From the NCBI GenBank assembly GCA_026415435.1, contig JAOAHC010000040.1:325456-389455 (forward strand): 64,000 bases of DNA. Direction: 5' to 3'. Positions 8,885 through 18,300 of this stretch are shown piece by piece. Within the stretch, counting starts at the first letter, position 1. Every line of letters begins with the position of its first letter. A program made the translations under genes and the position numbers. This DNA is from Clostridia bacterium. Its GTDB lineage: Bacteria; Bacillota; Clostridia; TANB77; CAG-465. The notes below the pieces were generated by a model. It saw only the letters and a program-made list of their open reading frames with translations. It made no database searches and had not been told where the DNA came from.

Positions 8885-9025
8885 GTAAATTTTAAAATTT
8901 CCTATATTTTTTATTAAATTTGTTATATTATCTTCAATTACTCACCTATATAATAATTTACATACACATATTAATACTATAATTACAATGTAAACCATTA
9001 ACTATTGTATATTGATATTCACAAC

Positions 9026-9054
9026 TTGCAACTTTACATAATTTATGATATAAT
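9026..9054 (+). promoter_or_regulatory. Promoter of the Cys-rich small protein
   Basis: TTGCAA (9026-9031) and TATAAT (9049-9054) are separated by 17 bases. The inferred start lies near 9061, about 28 bases before the ATG. Confidence 0.7.
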
Positions 9055-9088
9055 ATATTACATACTTATTTTAAGGAGGATTTATATA

Positions 9089-9370
9089 ATGATAAATTCT
9101 GAACTAGCAACTGAAATCCATGATATTTGCTGCCCTAAATGTACAGGAAACTGTCGTAGTGCACATCATTCAAATTGTGCATTTGATAAAGACCTGGATA
9201 TCAGTCTTTGGAGTAGTAATATTGCAAACAATTATTTTTTGGAACTTGCTCAAAAGGCTGCAGAGATAATTGAAGAGCTTGGAATCACTGAAGAAGAATT
9301 TCTTGAGAATTTAAGAAATCCCTCTAAAAACGATATATTCGAAGCTATGATAAGGCACGGATTTAATTAA
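9089..9370 (+). CDS. Small Cys-rich protein of unknown function
   Basis: The start is the ATG at 9089, eight bases after the Shine-Dalgarno AAGGAGG; an upstream in-frame ATG at 9005 lies before the promoter and is not used. The 93-residue product has a Cys cluster near the N-terminus (CCPKCTGNCRSAHHSNC, residues about 12-28), with five Cys and two His that could bind zinc or an iron-sulfur cluster. The rest is an acidic helical tail (AAEIIEELGITEEEFLENLR). It is monocistronic, with its own promoter and a strong terminator. The helical tail with the spacing of a short HTH suggests a small regulator or adaptor, but I do not recognise the family. Confidence 0.8.
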   Translation: MINSELATEIHDICCPKCTGNCRSAHHSNCAFDKDLDISLWSSNIANNYFLELAQKAAEIIEELGITEEEFLENLRNPSKNDIFEAMIRHGFN

Positions 9371-9377
9371 TTTTTTG

Positions 9378-9417
9378 ATATATGCTGTTACTCTTATAAT
9401 AGAGTAATAGCATATAT
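9378..9417 (+). terminator. Terminator of the Cys-rich protein gene
   Basis: Arms 9378-9394 and 9401-9417 pair over 17 bases with one mismatch around a six-base loop, followed by a T-rich run. Confidence 0.88.
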
Positions 9418-9547
9418 TTTTTATTTTTCTACTTCATATTTAATTTTATTTCTAACATTTTCTACATAATCAGATATTTTTTTATCTTTAAAGTCAATAT
9501 ATTTGATTTTAATTCTTTTTTGGTATAAAATATATACAGGTGATTAT

Positions 9548-10123
9548 ATGAGTCAAGGAATCAAATCAAATACTGGTACAAGATTGAAAAATATTGAAAA
9601 TGCAGGAAAAAACATTGCTAAAAAAACAATTAATGATTATAAGGCATTTGCAATTAAAGGAAATATAATGGACATGGCAATAGGTGTCGTTATTGGTAGT
9701 GCTTTTACAAATATAGTAAATACTTTAGTTTCTAGTGTTATAACTCCATTTCTAAGCGTACTTACAAATAGAGTTGACCTATCTACATTATTTATATCTC
9801 TTACAGGAGGTTCTTTTGAATCAATGGATGCAGCTAAGAAAGCTGGAGCAATAATAGTAAACTATGGTGCTTTACTTAACTCCATTATAAACTTCTTTTT
9901 AGTTTCATTTTCACTTTTTATAGTTTTTAGCTATATGAATAAACTAAAAAAACAAAATACTAAAGTTGAAGAAGAAGTGGCAGAAGAAACTACAAAAGAA
10001 TGTCAATATTGTTTTAGTAAAATACCTATCCAAGCAACAAGGTGTGCTTTTTGTACTAGTGACTTAAAAAAGAGTTATAAGAATAAAACAAATTTAAATG
10101 AAAGTGATATAGTAGTAGAATAA
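9548..10123 (+). CDS. mscL: Large-conductance mechanosensitive channel MscL with C-terminal zinc ribbon
   Basis: MscL is a homopentameric channel that opens under membrane tension and saves cells from hypo-osmotic shock. The ATG at 9548 follows AGGTG; an upstream in-frame ATG has no ribosome site. The 191-residue protein has a 30-residue Asn/Lys-rich N-terminal addition. The MscL core follows: KGNIMDMAIGVVIGSAFTNI with the conserved pore helix TM1, and TM2 in GALLNSIINFFLVSFSLFIV. After TM2 a Glu-rich linker leads to CQYCFSKIPIQATRCAFC (about residues 158-175), a CxxC-x10-CxxC zinc ribbon. Typical MscL is 120-150 residues, so both ends are extended. It has its own terminator. Confidence 0.95.
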   Translation: MSQGIKSNTGTRLKNIENAGKNIAKKTINDYKAFAIKGNIMDMAIGVVIGSAFTNIVNTLVSSVITPFLSVLTNRVDLSTLFISLTGGSFESMDAAKKAGAIIVNYGALLNSIINFFLVSFSLFIVFSYMNKLKKQNTKVEEEVAEETTKECQYCFSKIPIQATRCAFCTSDLKKSYKNKTNLNESDIVVE

Positions 10124-10140
10124 AATACTACTATTTTTTT
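10109..10140 (+). terminator. Terminator of mscL, overlapping its stop codon
   Basis: ATAGTAGTA (10109-10117) pairs with TACTACTAT (10126-10134), followed by seven T. The TAA stop (10121-10123) lies inside the loop. Confidence 0.85.
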
Positions 10141-10147
10141 ATATATA

Positions 10148-10197
10148 AACTCCCAGATAAAAATAAAATTGACTAATTTTACTTTTATCTGGGAGTT
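10148..10197. terminator. Long hairpin between mscL and hup
   Basis: Two 22-base arms (10148-10169 and 10176-10197) with a single mismatch enclose a six-base loop. It lies 21 bases after the hup stop codon. Neither side has a clean T-run, so it may end transcription from hup or act as an mRNA-protecting 3' hairpin. Confidence 0.65.
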
Positions 10198-10217
10198 CTA
10201 TAAAATTGTTAAAACAA

Positions 10218-10496
10218 TTATTTATTATTTACTAGATCTTTTAATGCTTTACCAGATTTGAAAACTGGTGCTTTAGAAGCTGGTATTTTTATTTCAGCTT
10301 TAGTTTGTGGGTTTCTTCCTTTTCTAGCAGCTCTTTGTCTAACTTCGAAAGTTCCGAATCCAACTAATTGAACTTTTTCACCTGCTTTTAATGCTCCTTC
10401 TACACTTGATACGAATGCATCTAATGCAGCTTCAGCAGCTTTTTTTGTTAATTTGCTTTCTTCAGCAATTTTAGCTATTAATTCAGCTTTATTCAT
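10218..10496 (-). CDS. hup: HU family DNA-binding protein
   Basis: HU is the histone-like dimer that bends and compacts the nucleoid. The 92 residues are the family length. The start [19 protein letters not shown], the dimer helix [20 protein letters not shown], the motif [20 protein letters not shown] with the intercalating Pro in the beta-arm, and the end [12 protein letters not shown] are all textbook. The ATG has a strong AGGAGG site and the gene has its own near-consensus promoter, as expected for an abundant protein. It is apparently monocistronic; the flippase gene lies upstream in the same direction. Confidence 0.98.
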   Translation of the reverse strand: MNKAELIAKIAEESKLTKKAAEAALDAFVSSVEGALKAGEKVQLVGFGTFEVRQRAARKGRNPQTKAEIKIPASKAPVFKSGKALKDLVNNK

Positions 10497-10531
10497 CTTA
10501 AATCCCTCCTATTTTAAAAGATTACACTAGA

Positions 10532-10560
10532 AATATACTACATTTATCGAATAATGTCAA
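10532..10560 (-). promoter_or_regulatory. Sigma-A promoter of hup
   Basis: TTGACA (10555-10560) and TATATT (10532-10537) are 17 bases apart on the minus strand, about 36 bases before the ATG. Confidence 0.8.
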
Positions 10561-10579
10561 CATTTTTCGTAAAGATTTT

Positions 10580-12181
10580 TTAAATATTTTTTATTTTATC
10601 AATAACTTGACATATTTTGTTTCCATAAGGTAGTTGCATAATTTCGGACTTGTTAAGCACACCGAAAAGCAGTACAACGCATACGTATACTAGCATTGAT
10701 AATACTATAGTTGCAATTGTAGAAATAGAACTAGCTATATTTATGTAGATTAATGCGTTATATATTAAAATTATGGTTATTATCATTACAACTGTAGCAA
10801 ATATAGGCTTTATAAACATATTATACATTTTAGGTTTCTGTCTTAAATATTTAAACAATAATATAAATGCCAAACTAGCTGCTACTATTTGGAAGGCCAC
10901 AGTTGATATTGAAGCTACTATCTCACCATATATAGGTATGAAGATTACATTAATTAAATATTTTACTGTCACACCTATAGCAAGACAAGTACCCGGAATA
11001 TATAGTTTTCCTAGTCCGTGAAGAGAACCATATATTGTCTGAGCTAATACTGAGAAAACAACAGCCCATGCTTGTATTTGTAGTAAATATGCTCCTGCAC
11101 TTGCATTTGGAAATATAAGTTTGAATATAGGTTCTGCTAAAATTGATAATCCTGCCGCACACGGAAGTGCTATTAAAGCAGATATTTTAAGTGAAAAATT
11201 TATTTTATTTACTGCTTCAGTTTTATCATTCCTTGCAATTGCTGCAGAAATAAATGGTACTAGAGCAACTGAGAAAGCCACATTTAATGAAAGAGGAACA
11301 GAATTCAATATATCCACTTTTCCAAGTATTATACCAAATTTTTCATTAGCTAGCGCTAAAGAATAACCTTTTTTTTGTAATCCATCTATTACTGTCATAA
11401 CATCAATTATTCCAGACAATGCAACCACAACACTTCCAAAAGATATAGGTATTACATACGAAATTAATTTTTTTACTATATTTTTTCTTGGCATGATAGC
11501 AAATTTTTCAGATTCGCTTATATCCTTCCATAGTTCCCTTTTATTTTTATTATAATACCCTACTAAATAGATGAATGCGGTAGCTGTAGCAACTGTAGTT
11601 GCAAGAGTAGAACCTGCTGCCATTATCTCTGGTGTAGAGCTAAGTAACATCACTACAAAAGTTATAGATAGTATGCTATTTACTACCTGTTCTAAAACCT
11701 GCGCCTTACTATATTCCATCATATTCTGCATACCAACAAAATATCCTCTAAGAACAGCAGACATTGCAACAAATATTATTGCCGGCGAAAGCGCCATCAA
11801 GGTGTACTTTACACCTGGGTTTGACAATATATTAGTTGCTATATATGGTGCTCCAAAAAACAGTAATAATGCAAATATTATGCCTATTGTAGTAAACAAA
11901 TATAGGGCTGTTCTGAATATTCTATGTGCACCTCTTTTATCTCCAACAGCTATCTTTTCTGATACAAGTTTTGATATGGTATTTGGTATACCCATTGTAG
12001 CAATAGCTAATATAAATGTATATACTGTATATCCTGAACCATAATAACTATTCCCTACATCAGCAAATTGTTTAAAGTTTGTAAGTACTATTCTATATAT
12101 AAACCCAAGAACTTTTATAAGTACTTGTGATATCATTATAATAAGGATACCCTTTATAAATGTTTGTTTTCTTAAAGCCAA
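10580..12181 (-). CDS. MOP-superfamily polysaccharide/lipid flippase (MurJ/SpoVB type)
   Basis: This is a 533-residue protein with about 14 membrane helices, the size and layout of the polysaccharide transporter branch of the MOP flippases (SpoVB, YtgP/MurJ, Wzx). Typical features are the N-terminal helix GILIIMISQVLIKVLGFIYR, the loop NSYYGSGYTVYTFILAIATM (about 43-62) with the PNTISKLVSE motif after it, and the inner repeat FSVALVPFISAAIARND. In Firmicutes such proteins flip lipid II or other undecaprenyl-linked sugars during wall or spore cortex synthesis. SpoVB is required for the cortex; the sequence alone does not separate it from the vegetative paralogue. It is preceded by AGGAG and lies upstream of hup, from which a promoter separates it. 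Confidence 0.85.
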   Translation of the reverse strand: MALRKQTFIKGILIIMISQVLIKVLGFIYRIVLTNFKQFADVGNSYYGSGYTVYTFILAIATMGIPNTISKLVSEKIAVGDKRGAHRIFRTALYLFTTIGIIFALLLFFGAPYIATNILSNPGVKYTLMALSPAIIFVAMSAVLRGYFVGMQNMMEYSKAQVLEQVVNSILSITFVVMLLSSTPEIMAAGSTLATTVATATAFIYLVGYYNKNKRELWKDISESEKFAIMPRKNIVKKLISYVIPISFGSVVVALSGIIDVMTVIDGLQKKGYSLALANEKFGIILGKVDILNSVPLSLNVAFSVALVPFISAAIARNDKTEAVNKINFSLKISALIALPCAAGLSILAEPIFKLIFPNASAGAYLLQIQAWAVVFSVLAQTIYGSLHGLGKLYIPGTCLAIGVTVKYLINVIFIPIYGEIVASISTVAFQIVAASLAFILLFKYLRQKPKMYNMFIKPIFATVVMIITIILIYNALIYINIASSISTIATIVLSMLVYVCVVLLFGVLNKSEIMQLPYGNKICQVIDKIKNI

Positions 12182-12295
12182 CTAAATCACTTCTCCTATT
12201 TTAAAGTATATTTTTGAATATAATGATTATACCACTTATATTGAATAGAAACAACTACTATATATTTTTTTGCATTATATATTATAATAAATAAC

Positions 12296-12330
12296 AAAAA
12301 AGATTGATTTACAATAGTAAATTCAATCTT
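12296..12330 (-). terminator. Terminator of the 12349-12942 gene
   Basis: Arms 12300-12312 and 12317-12330 (one bulged base) are followed on the minus strand by six T. Confidence 0.82.
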
Positions 12331-12348
12331 CAAATGATATTTGTTTTA

Positions 12349-12942
12349 TTATTTATTGTTTTTTATCATTAATTTAATATTTTCTAGTAATTCTTTAGCT
12401 TTTTTAACGGGATAACATTTTTGTTCTTCTTCAACCGGAGAAATTACTTTATCAAATTGGTCATCAGATATATTGTACCAATCATCTCCAGATACAACAT
12501 AAATAAATTCACACATTTCATCCCTTCCACAATCAATATAATCATGACAGAGATCATATAGTCTTTTAAATCTTTTGATATACTTTCTTACATACTTAAT
12601 ATATAGTAGTTCAAATGCATTACCTGCTTCTTCGAAAAGATTAATATCGTAAGGAGGAAACTCGTTTAATAGTTCTTTTCGTATATTCAAATATTGAGAC
12701 GTAAATCTCCTTTCTTCATACGTATACATAAACAAATCTACGATACATTCCTCACCAAACCATTTGTAATCTTTGTATTCAAGTAATGGCTCAAAAATTT
12801 CATGTTCAGAGAGGTTATTACTAATCTTACACAGTATCCTTCTAGTATTTTTTTGTATCTCTTCATTATACTCAACAAGCGAGTCATAAAATAACTCTGC
12901 AAGTTCTTTCCATGACCAGTTTATTACAAGTTCTTCTGCCAT
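12349..12942 (-). CDS. Unknown acidic soluble protein
   Basis: A 197-residue protein starts at the ATG at 12942; the in-frame ATG 15 bases upstream overlaps the ribosome site GGGAGGA and is unlikely. It is helical and acidic, with many aromatic residues (INWSWKELAELFYDSLVEYN at the N-terminus) and a Tyr-rich middle (YKDYKWFGEECIVDLFMYTY). No signal peptide, membrane segment or catalytic motif is visible, and I do not recognise a family. It is transcribed alone from a near-perfect promoter and has its own terminator, so it is probably well expressed and functions independently. Confidence 0.78.
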   Translation of the reverse strand: MAEELVINWSWKELAELFYDSLVEYNEEIQKNTRRILCKISNNLSEHEIFEPLLEYKDYKWFGEECIVDLFMYTYEERRFTSQYLNIRKELLNEFPPYDINLFEEAGNAFELLYIKYVRKYIKRFKRLYDLCHDYIDCGRDEMCEFIYVVSGDDWYNISDDQFDKVISPVEEEQKCYPVKKAKELLENIKLMIKNNK

Positions 12943-12990
12943 AATTAATCCTCCCATATTTAGATTGGTTTAATATAATTTACAATGGTA

Positions 12991-13019
12991 ATTATAGCAT
13001 TTTTGTATTAATTTGTCAA
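12991..13019 (-). promoter_or_regulatory. Consensus sigma-A promoter of the 12349-12942 gene
   Basis: TTGACA (13014-13019) and TATAAT (12991-12996) are separated by exactly 17 bases on the minus strand. Confidence 0.82.
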
Positions 13020-13080
13020 TATTTATGTAGTCCTTATCCTATTCATTCGTTATATATTCAATAATTATTATTCATAAAAC

Positions 13081-13116
13081 AAAAAAATAACACCAAATAT
13101 AAATTTTAGTGTTATT
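13081..13116 (-). terminator. Terminator of the rimP-truB operon, overlapping the truB stop
   Basis: On the minus strand AATAACAC (13109-13116) pairs with GTGTTATT (13086-13093), followed by a run of seven T. The truB TAA (13112-13114) is part of the stem. Confidence 0.82.
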
Positions 13117-13993
13117 CTATTATAAATCTTTTAAGATATTCATTTTCAATTGTTCCAAGACCCACATATTTTTTATTCTTATATATTCTTACAAGCTTAT
13201 TTTGTTCATTATATGTAAGCTTTACACCATTTAAAAATCTAACATAATCTTCTTCACTCAGATCAATTTTTTTAAGTTCGTTGTAATATTCTTCAATTGA
13301 TATTACTTTACTAACCATATCTTCGTAGTCTAGTCCTAAAAATTCATACAATTTTATACTATCTTCAATATTAAAACTACCATTTGATAATCTTCTTAAC
13401 TCAACCATAGTGGCTCCACAGCCTATTTTTTTACCTATGTCATTTACAAGTGAGCGTATATATGTACCTTTTGTACAATGAGTATCAAATTCTATTTCTT
13501 TTTTATCTAAATCCACTTTTATATTTTCAATAGAGAAAATCTCTATTTCTCTTGGGCTAATCTCAACTGTATTTCCTTCTCTTGCATATTGATAAGCTCT
13601 TTTACCCTCAACTCTTATAGCACTATATATAGGAGGTATTTGCATTTGTTTACCAACAAATCTTTTAATTCTCTCCTTTATATATATCTCATCACTATTT
13701 ACAACACTTGCAAAAACTATTCTACCAGTTATATCATAAGTATCAGTCTCAACACCAAGTAACATCTTTACATGATATTTCTTTTCTTGATTCATAAGAT
13801 AATTTGTAAGCCTTGTAGCCTCACCAATGCATATTTGCAAAACTCCAGTAGCCAAAGGATCCAGCGTACCAGTATGTCCTATCTTTGTTTTTGGGAATAT
13901 CTTTTTTAAAACATCTACAACATCATAAGAAGTTATACCTTGAGGTTTATCAATATTTAAAAGTCCAGATTTAACTTGAAAATTAGAGATCAT
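13112..13993 (-). CDS. truB: tRNA pseudouridine(55) synthase TruB
   Basis: TruB converts U55 in the T-loop of tRNAs to pseudouridine. The 293 residues match the family. The N-terminal motif LLNIDKPQGITSYDVV and the catalytic segment IGHTGTLDPLATGVLQIC (about residues 37-54, with the catalytic Asp in TLDPLATG) are present. Further on are IPPIYSAIRVEGKRAYQYAR and THCTKGTYIRSLVNDIG, and a C-terminal PUA-like part. Its ATG overlaps the nrnA stop by four bases (ATGA type), so translation is coupled. It is the last gene of the translation operon that begins with rimP. Confidence 0.97.
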   Translation of the reverse strand: MISNFQVKSGLLNIDKPQGITSYDVVDVLKKIFPKTKIGHTGTLDPLATGVLQICIGEATRLTNYLMNQEKKYHVKMLLGVETDTYDITGRIVFASVVNSDEIYIKERIKRFVGKQMQIPPIYSAIRVEGKRAYQYAREGNTVEISPREIEIFSIENIKVDLDKKEIEFDTHCTKGTYIRSLVNDIGKKIGCGATMVELRRLSNGSFNIEDSIKLYEFLGLDYEDMVSKVISIEEYYNELKKIDLSEEDYVRFLNGVKLTYNEQNKLVRIYKNKKYVGLGTIENEYLKRFIIE

Positions 13994-14937
13994 TTTAACA
14001 TCACCTCTAGTGCTTCGAGTAATTTTTTCTTACCAACGTTTATTTCATCTTTCATAGTATATCCTGCTGCCCTTGCATGTCCACCGCCACCAAAAGCTAT
14101 AGCGATATCTGAAACTTTGACTTTTCCAGCTGAACGCATACTTACTTTTAATGAACCATCACTCTTTCCTCTTACATATACAGCAACTTCAGTACCTTCA
14201 ACTGATCTTAAGTAATTAGTCATTCCTTCTGCATCTTCATCTTCAACCCCAAGTTCTGACATAGTATCATAATCTATATAGCTATATCTAACTTGACCGT
14301 TATAATATACTTCCATTTTGTCTATTGTCTTAGCAATAAGTTTTAGCTTAGATTCCTTCATTGTCTCATTTATTTTTCTACATATTTCAGTAAAGTTAAT
14401 CCCTGTAGATATAAGATCTGCAGCAACTTGGAGAGTTCTTGATGTAGTACATGAATAATTGAAACTACCTGTATCTGTCATAATTCCCATATATAAATAT
14501 GTAGCAATATTCTGATCAATTGGTAAATTCATATATTTTAAAAATTCGTAAACTAACTGAGATGTAGCTGCAAGTTCTTCCTCAATACAGTTTACATCAC
14601 CATAAGGTGAAGATTTTTTATGATGATCTATCATCAATATTTTTTTTGCAGCCTGAATATCTTCTTCACTCATATCTAATCTATCTCTATCACTAGAGTC
14701 GACCGCAATAAGTAAATCATATTCTTTATCAGTTGTTTGTACATTTTCGTTAATAGATGGTAAAAAATCATATAGATATGATCTTTTAGATTGCAATACC
14801 TTTACATCTTTTCCAATACTTTTAAGTGCAAAATATAGGGCGTACGCAGAGCCTATTGAATCCCCATCAGGATTAACATGCCCCACTATATATATTTTTT
14901 GTGAATTTTTTATTATATTCTTAGCTTGTTCAAACAT
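13990..14937 (-). CDS. nrnA: DHH/DHHA1 bifunctional oligoribonuclease/pAp phosphatase NrnA
   Basis: NrnA degrades nano-RNAs and hydrolyses 3'-phosphoadenosine 5'-phosphate, and in some species acts on linear cyclic-dinucleotide products. The 315-residue protein has the DHH motifs in order: VGHVNPDGDSIGSAYAL (about 19-35), DSSDRDR (about 80-86), the DHH motif MIDHHKKS (about 103-110), and TDTGSF. The C-terminal DHHA1 domain ends in the RNA-binding AFGGGGHARAAGYT (about 277-290). The position between rbfA and truB is the standard Firmicutes arrangement. It is coupled to truB by a four-base overlap and separated from rbfA by 45 bases. Confidence 0.96.
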   Translation of the reverse strand: MFEQAKNIIKNSQKIYIVGHVNPDGDSIGSAYALYFALKSIGKDVKVLQSKRSYLYDFLPSINENVQTTDKEYDLLIAVDSSDRDRLDMSEEDIQAAKKILMIDHHKKSSPYGDVNCIEEELAATSQLVYEFLKYMNLPIDQNIATYLYMGIMTDTGSFNYSCTTSRTLQVAADLISTGINFTEICRKINETMKESKLKLIAKTIDKMEVYYNGQVRYSYIDYDTMSELGVEDEDAEGMTNYLRSVEGTEVAVYVRGKSDGSLKVSMRSAGKVKVSDIAIAFGGGGHARAAGYTMKDEINVGKKKLLEALEVMLK

Positions 14938-14982
14938 AAATTACCCCCTATTTATATATCTAATCAAATATATTGCATATTT

Positions 14983-15327
14983 TTAATTTTTAGTCTCTTT
15001 AATCTGATTTAGTAGTTTATCCATATGAGCGCCATACTCTAGCGAATCATCTAATTCAAATGTTATTTGAGGAACATTTCTTAAATGCACTCTTTGACCA
15101 AGTTCGTAGCGTACGAAGCTGCTAGAACTATTTAATGCATTAAGTACCTTATGCTTATTTTTAACATTATATATACTTACAAATACCTTTGCATATTTTT
15201 GGTCTGGAGTTACACTTACCTTTGTAACGGAAATAAGCCCTGTAACTTCTGGATTTTTTATATGATTCGCTATTATTTCACTTATAGCTACTCTAGAATC
15301 TTCTTCTAATCTTTGATGTCTTTGCAT
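14983..15327 (-). CDS. rbfA: 30S ribosome-binding factor RbfA
   Basis: RbfA is a KH-fold protein that helps mature the 5' end of 16S rRNA in the small subunit. The 114 residues include the typical start QRLEEDSRVAISEIIANHIK, the central VTGLISVTKVSVTPDQKYAK and the end ITFELDDSLEYGAHMDKLL. It lies five bases downstream of infB, inside the operon. Length and order are as expected. Confidence 0.96.
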   Translation of the reverse strand: MQRHQRLEEDSRVAISEIIANHIKNPEVTGLISVTKVSVTPDQKYAKVFVSIYNVKNKHKVLNALNSSSSFVRYELGQRVHLRNVPQITFELDDSLEYGAHMDKLLNQIKETKN

Positions 15328-15332
15328 ACTTA

Positions 15333-18300
15333 TTACACTCTCTTTTCTTCTTTAAGTTCAAAACACTCAATTATGTCATTTTCTTTAATGTCATTAAAGT
15401 TTTCAAGTTTTATACCACACTCGTAACCTTCTGCAACTTCTTTTACATCATCTTTTTGTCTTTTTAAAGAATCTATTTTTGTTTCGCATATAACTATAGA
15501 ATCTCTTATTATTCTTACCATTGCACTGCGAATAATTTTTCCTTTTTTCACATAGCAACCTGCAATAGTACCTATACTTGATACTTTAAATATTTGTCTA
15601 GCTTCACAAAAACCATGTATAACCTCTTTATATGTAGGTGCTTGAAGTCCTTTTAATGCAGCTTCAACATCATTTATTGCATCATATATAACTCTATATA
15701 GTCTTAAATCAACTTTCTCTTTTTCTGCTTGTATAGTTGCTGTAGCTTCAGGTCTAATATTAAATCCAATTATTATTGCATTAGAAACAGCAGCTAGTGT
15801 AACATCACTTTCTTTTACTGCACCAGTTGAAGCATGTATTATTTTTACTCTTACTTCATCATTTGATAATTTTTCTAATGAATCTTTTATTGCTTCTAAA
15901 GAGCCTTGAACATCTGCTTTTATAATTACATTTAGTTCTTTTACTTTTCCTTCTTTAATTTGACTAAATAAGTCATTTAAAGTTACTTTAGAACCTTGTT
16001 TTATAAGGTTTTGTCTAGTTGCAGCCTTACGAGTTTCTACTAAGTGTTTAGCAGTCTTTTCATCAGCTACTTCATAGAAAATATCACCTGTTTGAGGCAC
16101 TTGTGATAAACCTATTATTTCAACTGGTGTAGATGGTCCTGCTTTTTTCACTTTTCTGCCTTTATCATCTTTCATAGCACGAACTTTACCAATAATATCT
16201 CCTACAACAATTGTATCTGATACATTTAGTGTTCCCCTTTGAACCAACATTGATACTACTGTACCAACATTTTTATCTAATTTAGCTTCTATAACTGTAC
16301 CTTTAGCTTGTTTATTTGGATTAGATTTCAAATCTTTCATATCTGCAACTAAAAGTATCATTTCAAGTAAGGTATCAATTCCTTGACCTGTAAGCGCTGA
16401 AATAGGTACACAGATTGTATCGCCTCCCCATTCTTCTGCAACAAGGCCTACTTCAAGTAACTCTTGTTTCACTCTATCAGGATTTGCAGTAGGTTTATCA
16501 ATTTTATTAATTGCAACAATTATTGAAACACCTGCAGCTTTTGCGTGATCAATTGCTTCTATTGTTTGTGGTTTTATACCATCATCTGCTGCAACAACTA
16601 TAATTGCTATATCAGTTATTTGAGCACCTCTTGCTCTCATTTGAGTAAATGCTTCGTGTCCTGGTGTATCTAAGAAACAAATTTCTCTCTCATTTACTTC
16701 AACTTTATATGCTCCTATATGTTGAGTTATACCACCCGCTTCACAAGCAACAACACTAGCACATCTTATTTTATCCAATAATGAAGTTTTACCATGATCA
16801 ACATGACCCATTACAACCACTATTGGAGGTCTTGGAACTAGGTCTTTTTCATCATCTTCACTATCATCAAATAATATATCTTCGTCTGTAACAACTACTT
16901 CTTTTTCAGCAGTTATTCCAAATTCACTAGCTATAAGGTAAGCTGTATCAAAATCAATTTCTTGATTAACTGTAGCCATTGTACCTAGAGCAAATAATTT
17001 TTTTATTATTTCAGAAGATTGTTTTTTTAATGCTTCTGCAAATTCTTTTACTGTCATAACTTCTGGAAGTTTTACCTCAGTCATAGGTATAATTTTAGTT
17101 TGTTGCATAATTGGTTTTTCTTGCTCTTTTTTCCTTTTAACATGTGATTTTCTTACTAAATCAGTGTCTCTTTCATATAGGTCAATTAAACCTGAAGAAG
17201 TATTTACCTCTAATCCTTTTAACTTAGATGTAGAAACTCTTGAATGTTGTTCTCTTAATTCATTTTTATTTATTTTTTCTTTTTTACCGTCATTAGTACT
17301 ATGATCACTATTATATTTTTTCTTGTCAATTAAAGTAGAGCTGTAATCTCTCATATCTTTTTGTTCTGCTACTTCAGAAATACCTGACGTTTTAATAAAT
17401 TTGTTAACTTGATATGAAGTATTATCACCATTTTTAAAATTATTATTTTTAAATCCACCTTGGTATGGGCCACTTCTATTGAATCCTGGTCTATTATTAT
17501 TAAATTTATTTTCTGGACCAACTGAATTAGGTCTTGGATTTGGATTTTGACTTCTGTTTTGATTATAGTTTGGATTATATCCTTCTCTTCTTTGATAGCC
17601 TTGATTGTTTGAATTGTTTTGATATCCATTATTTCTATTTTGAAAGTTTGGATTGTATCCTTCTCTTCTTTGATAGCCTTGATTTTCTGAATTATTTTGA
17701 TATCCATTATTTCTATTTTGATTATAGTTTGGATTATATCCTTCTCTTTTTTGGTAACCTTGGTTATTATAACTTCTATTGTTATTGTTGTTATCTCTAT
17801 TTTCTCTGTTGTTAGAATAATCATTATTATATCTAGGAGTTCTTCCTTGATAATTAGTAGTCACTTCTTGAGTTTTTTGAGAATTACTTTGAGGGACGCT
17901 ACCACTTATTTCATTATTTTCTACATTTTCTGTATTTTCTACATTTTCAACGTTTGCTGCTAATTGACTCATATTACTATTATCTACACCCCTATTATTT
18001 ATTTTGTTAGTATTTTCATTTTCAATAGGCTTACCATTTCTAGTAATAACCACATTATTATTTTTATTTGCACCAAATCTTGGCCTGTTTTGATACCCTT
18101 GTTTAGGTGTAACAAAACCCAGTCCTTCTTTACTATATGGTACACTTTTCTTACTTTCATCAATTATAGTATGATGAGTTTTTTGTATATCACCAGATAT
18201 ATTTGTTGTTATCTCGTCTACTACGCTTTTTCCATCATCTTTAGTATTTATCACGGTTACTTGACGTCTAATTATATGTGGTTGTGATGATGGTTGCTGT

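Noticed and set aside
17369-18287. Long overlapping frames on both strands and tandem repeats inside infB that look CRISPR-like at first sight
   Set aside because: The repeats are in frame with IF-2, differ in length and spacing from a CRISPR array, have no spacers and encode the Asn/Tyr-rich linker. The other frames are low-complexity shadows.
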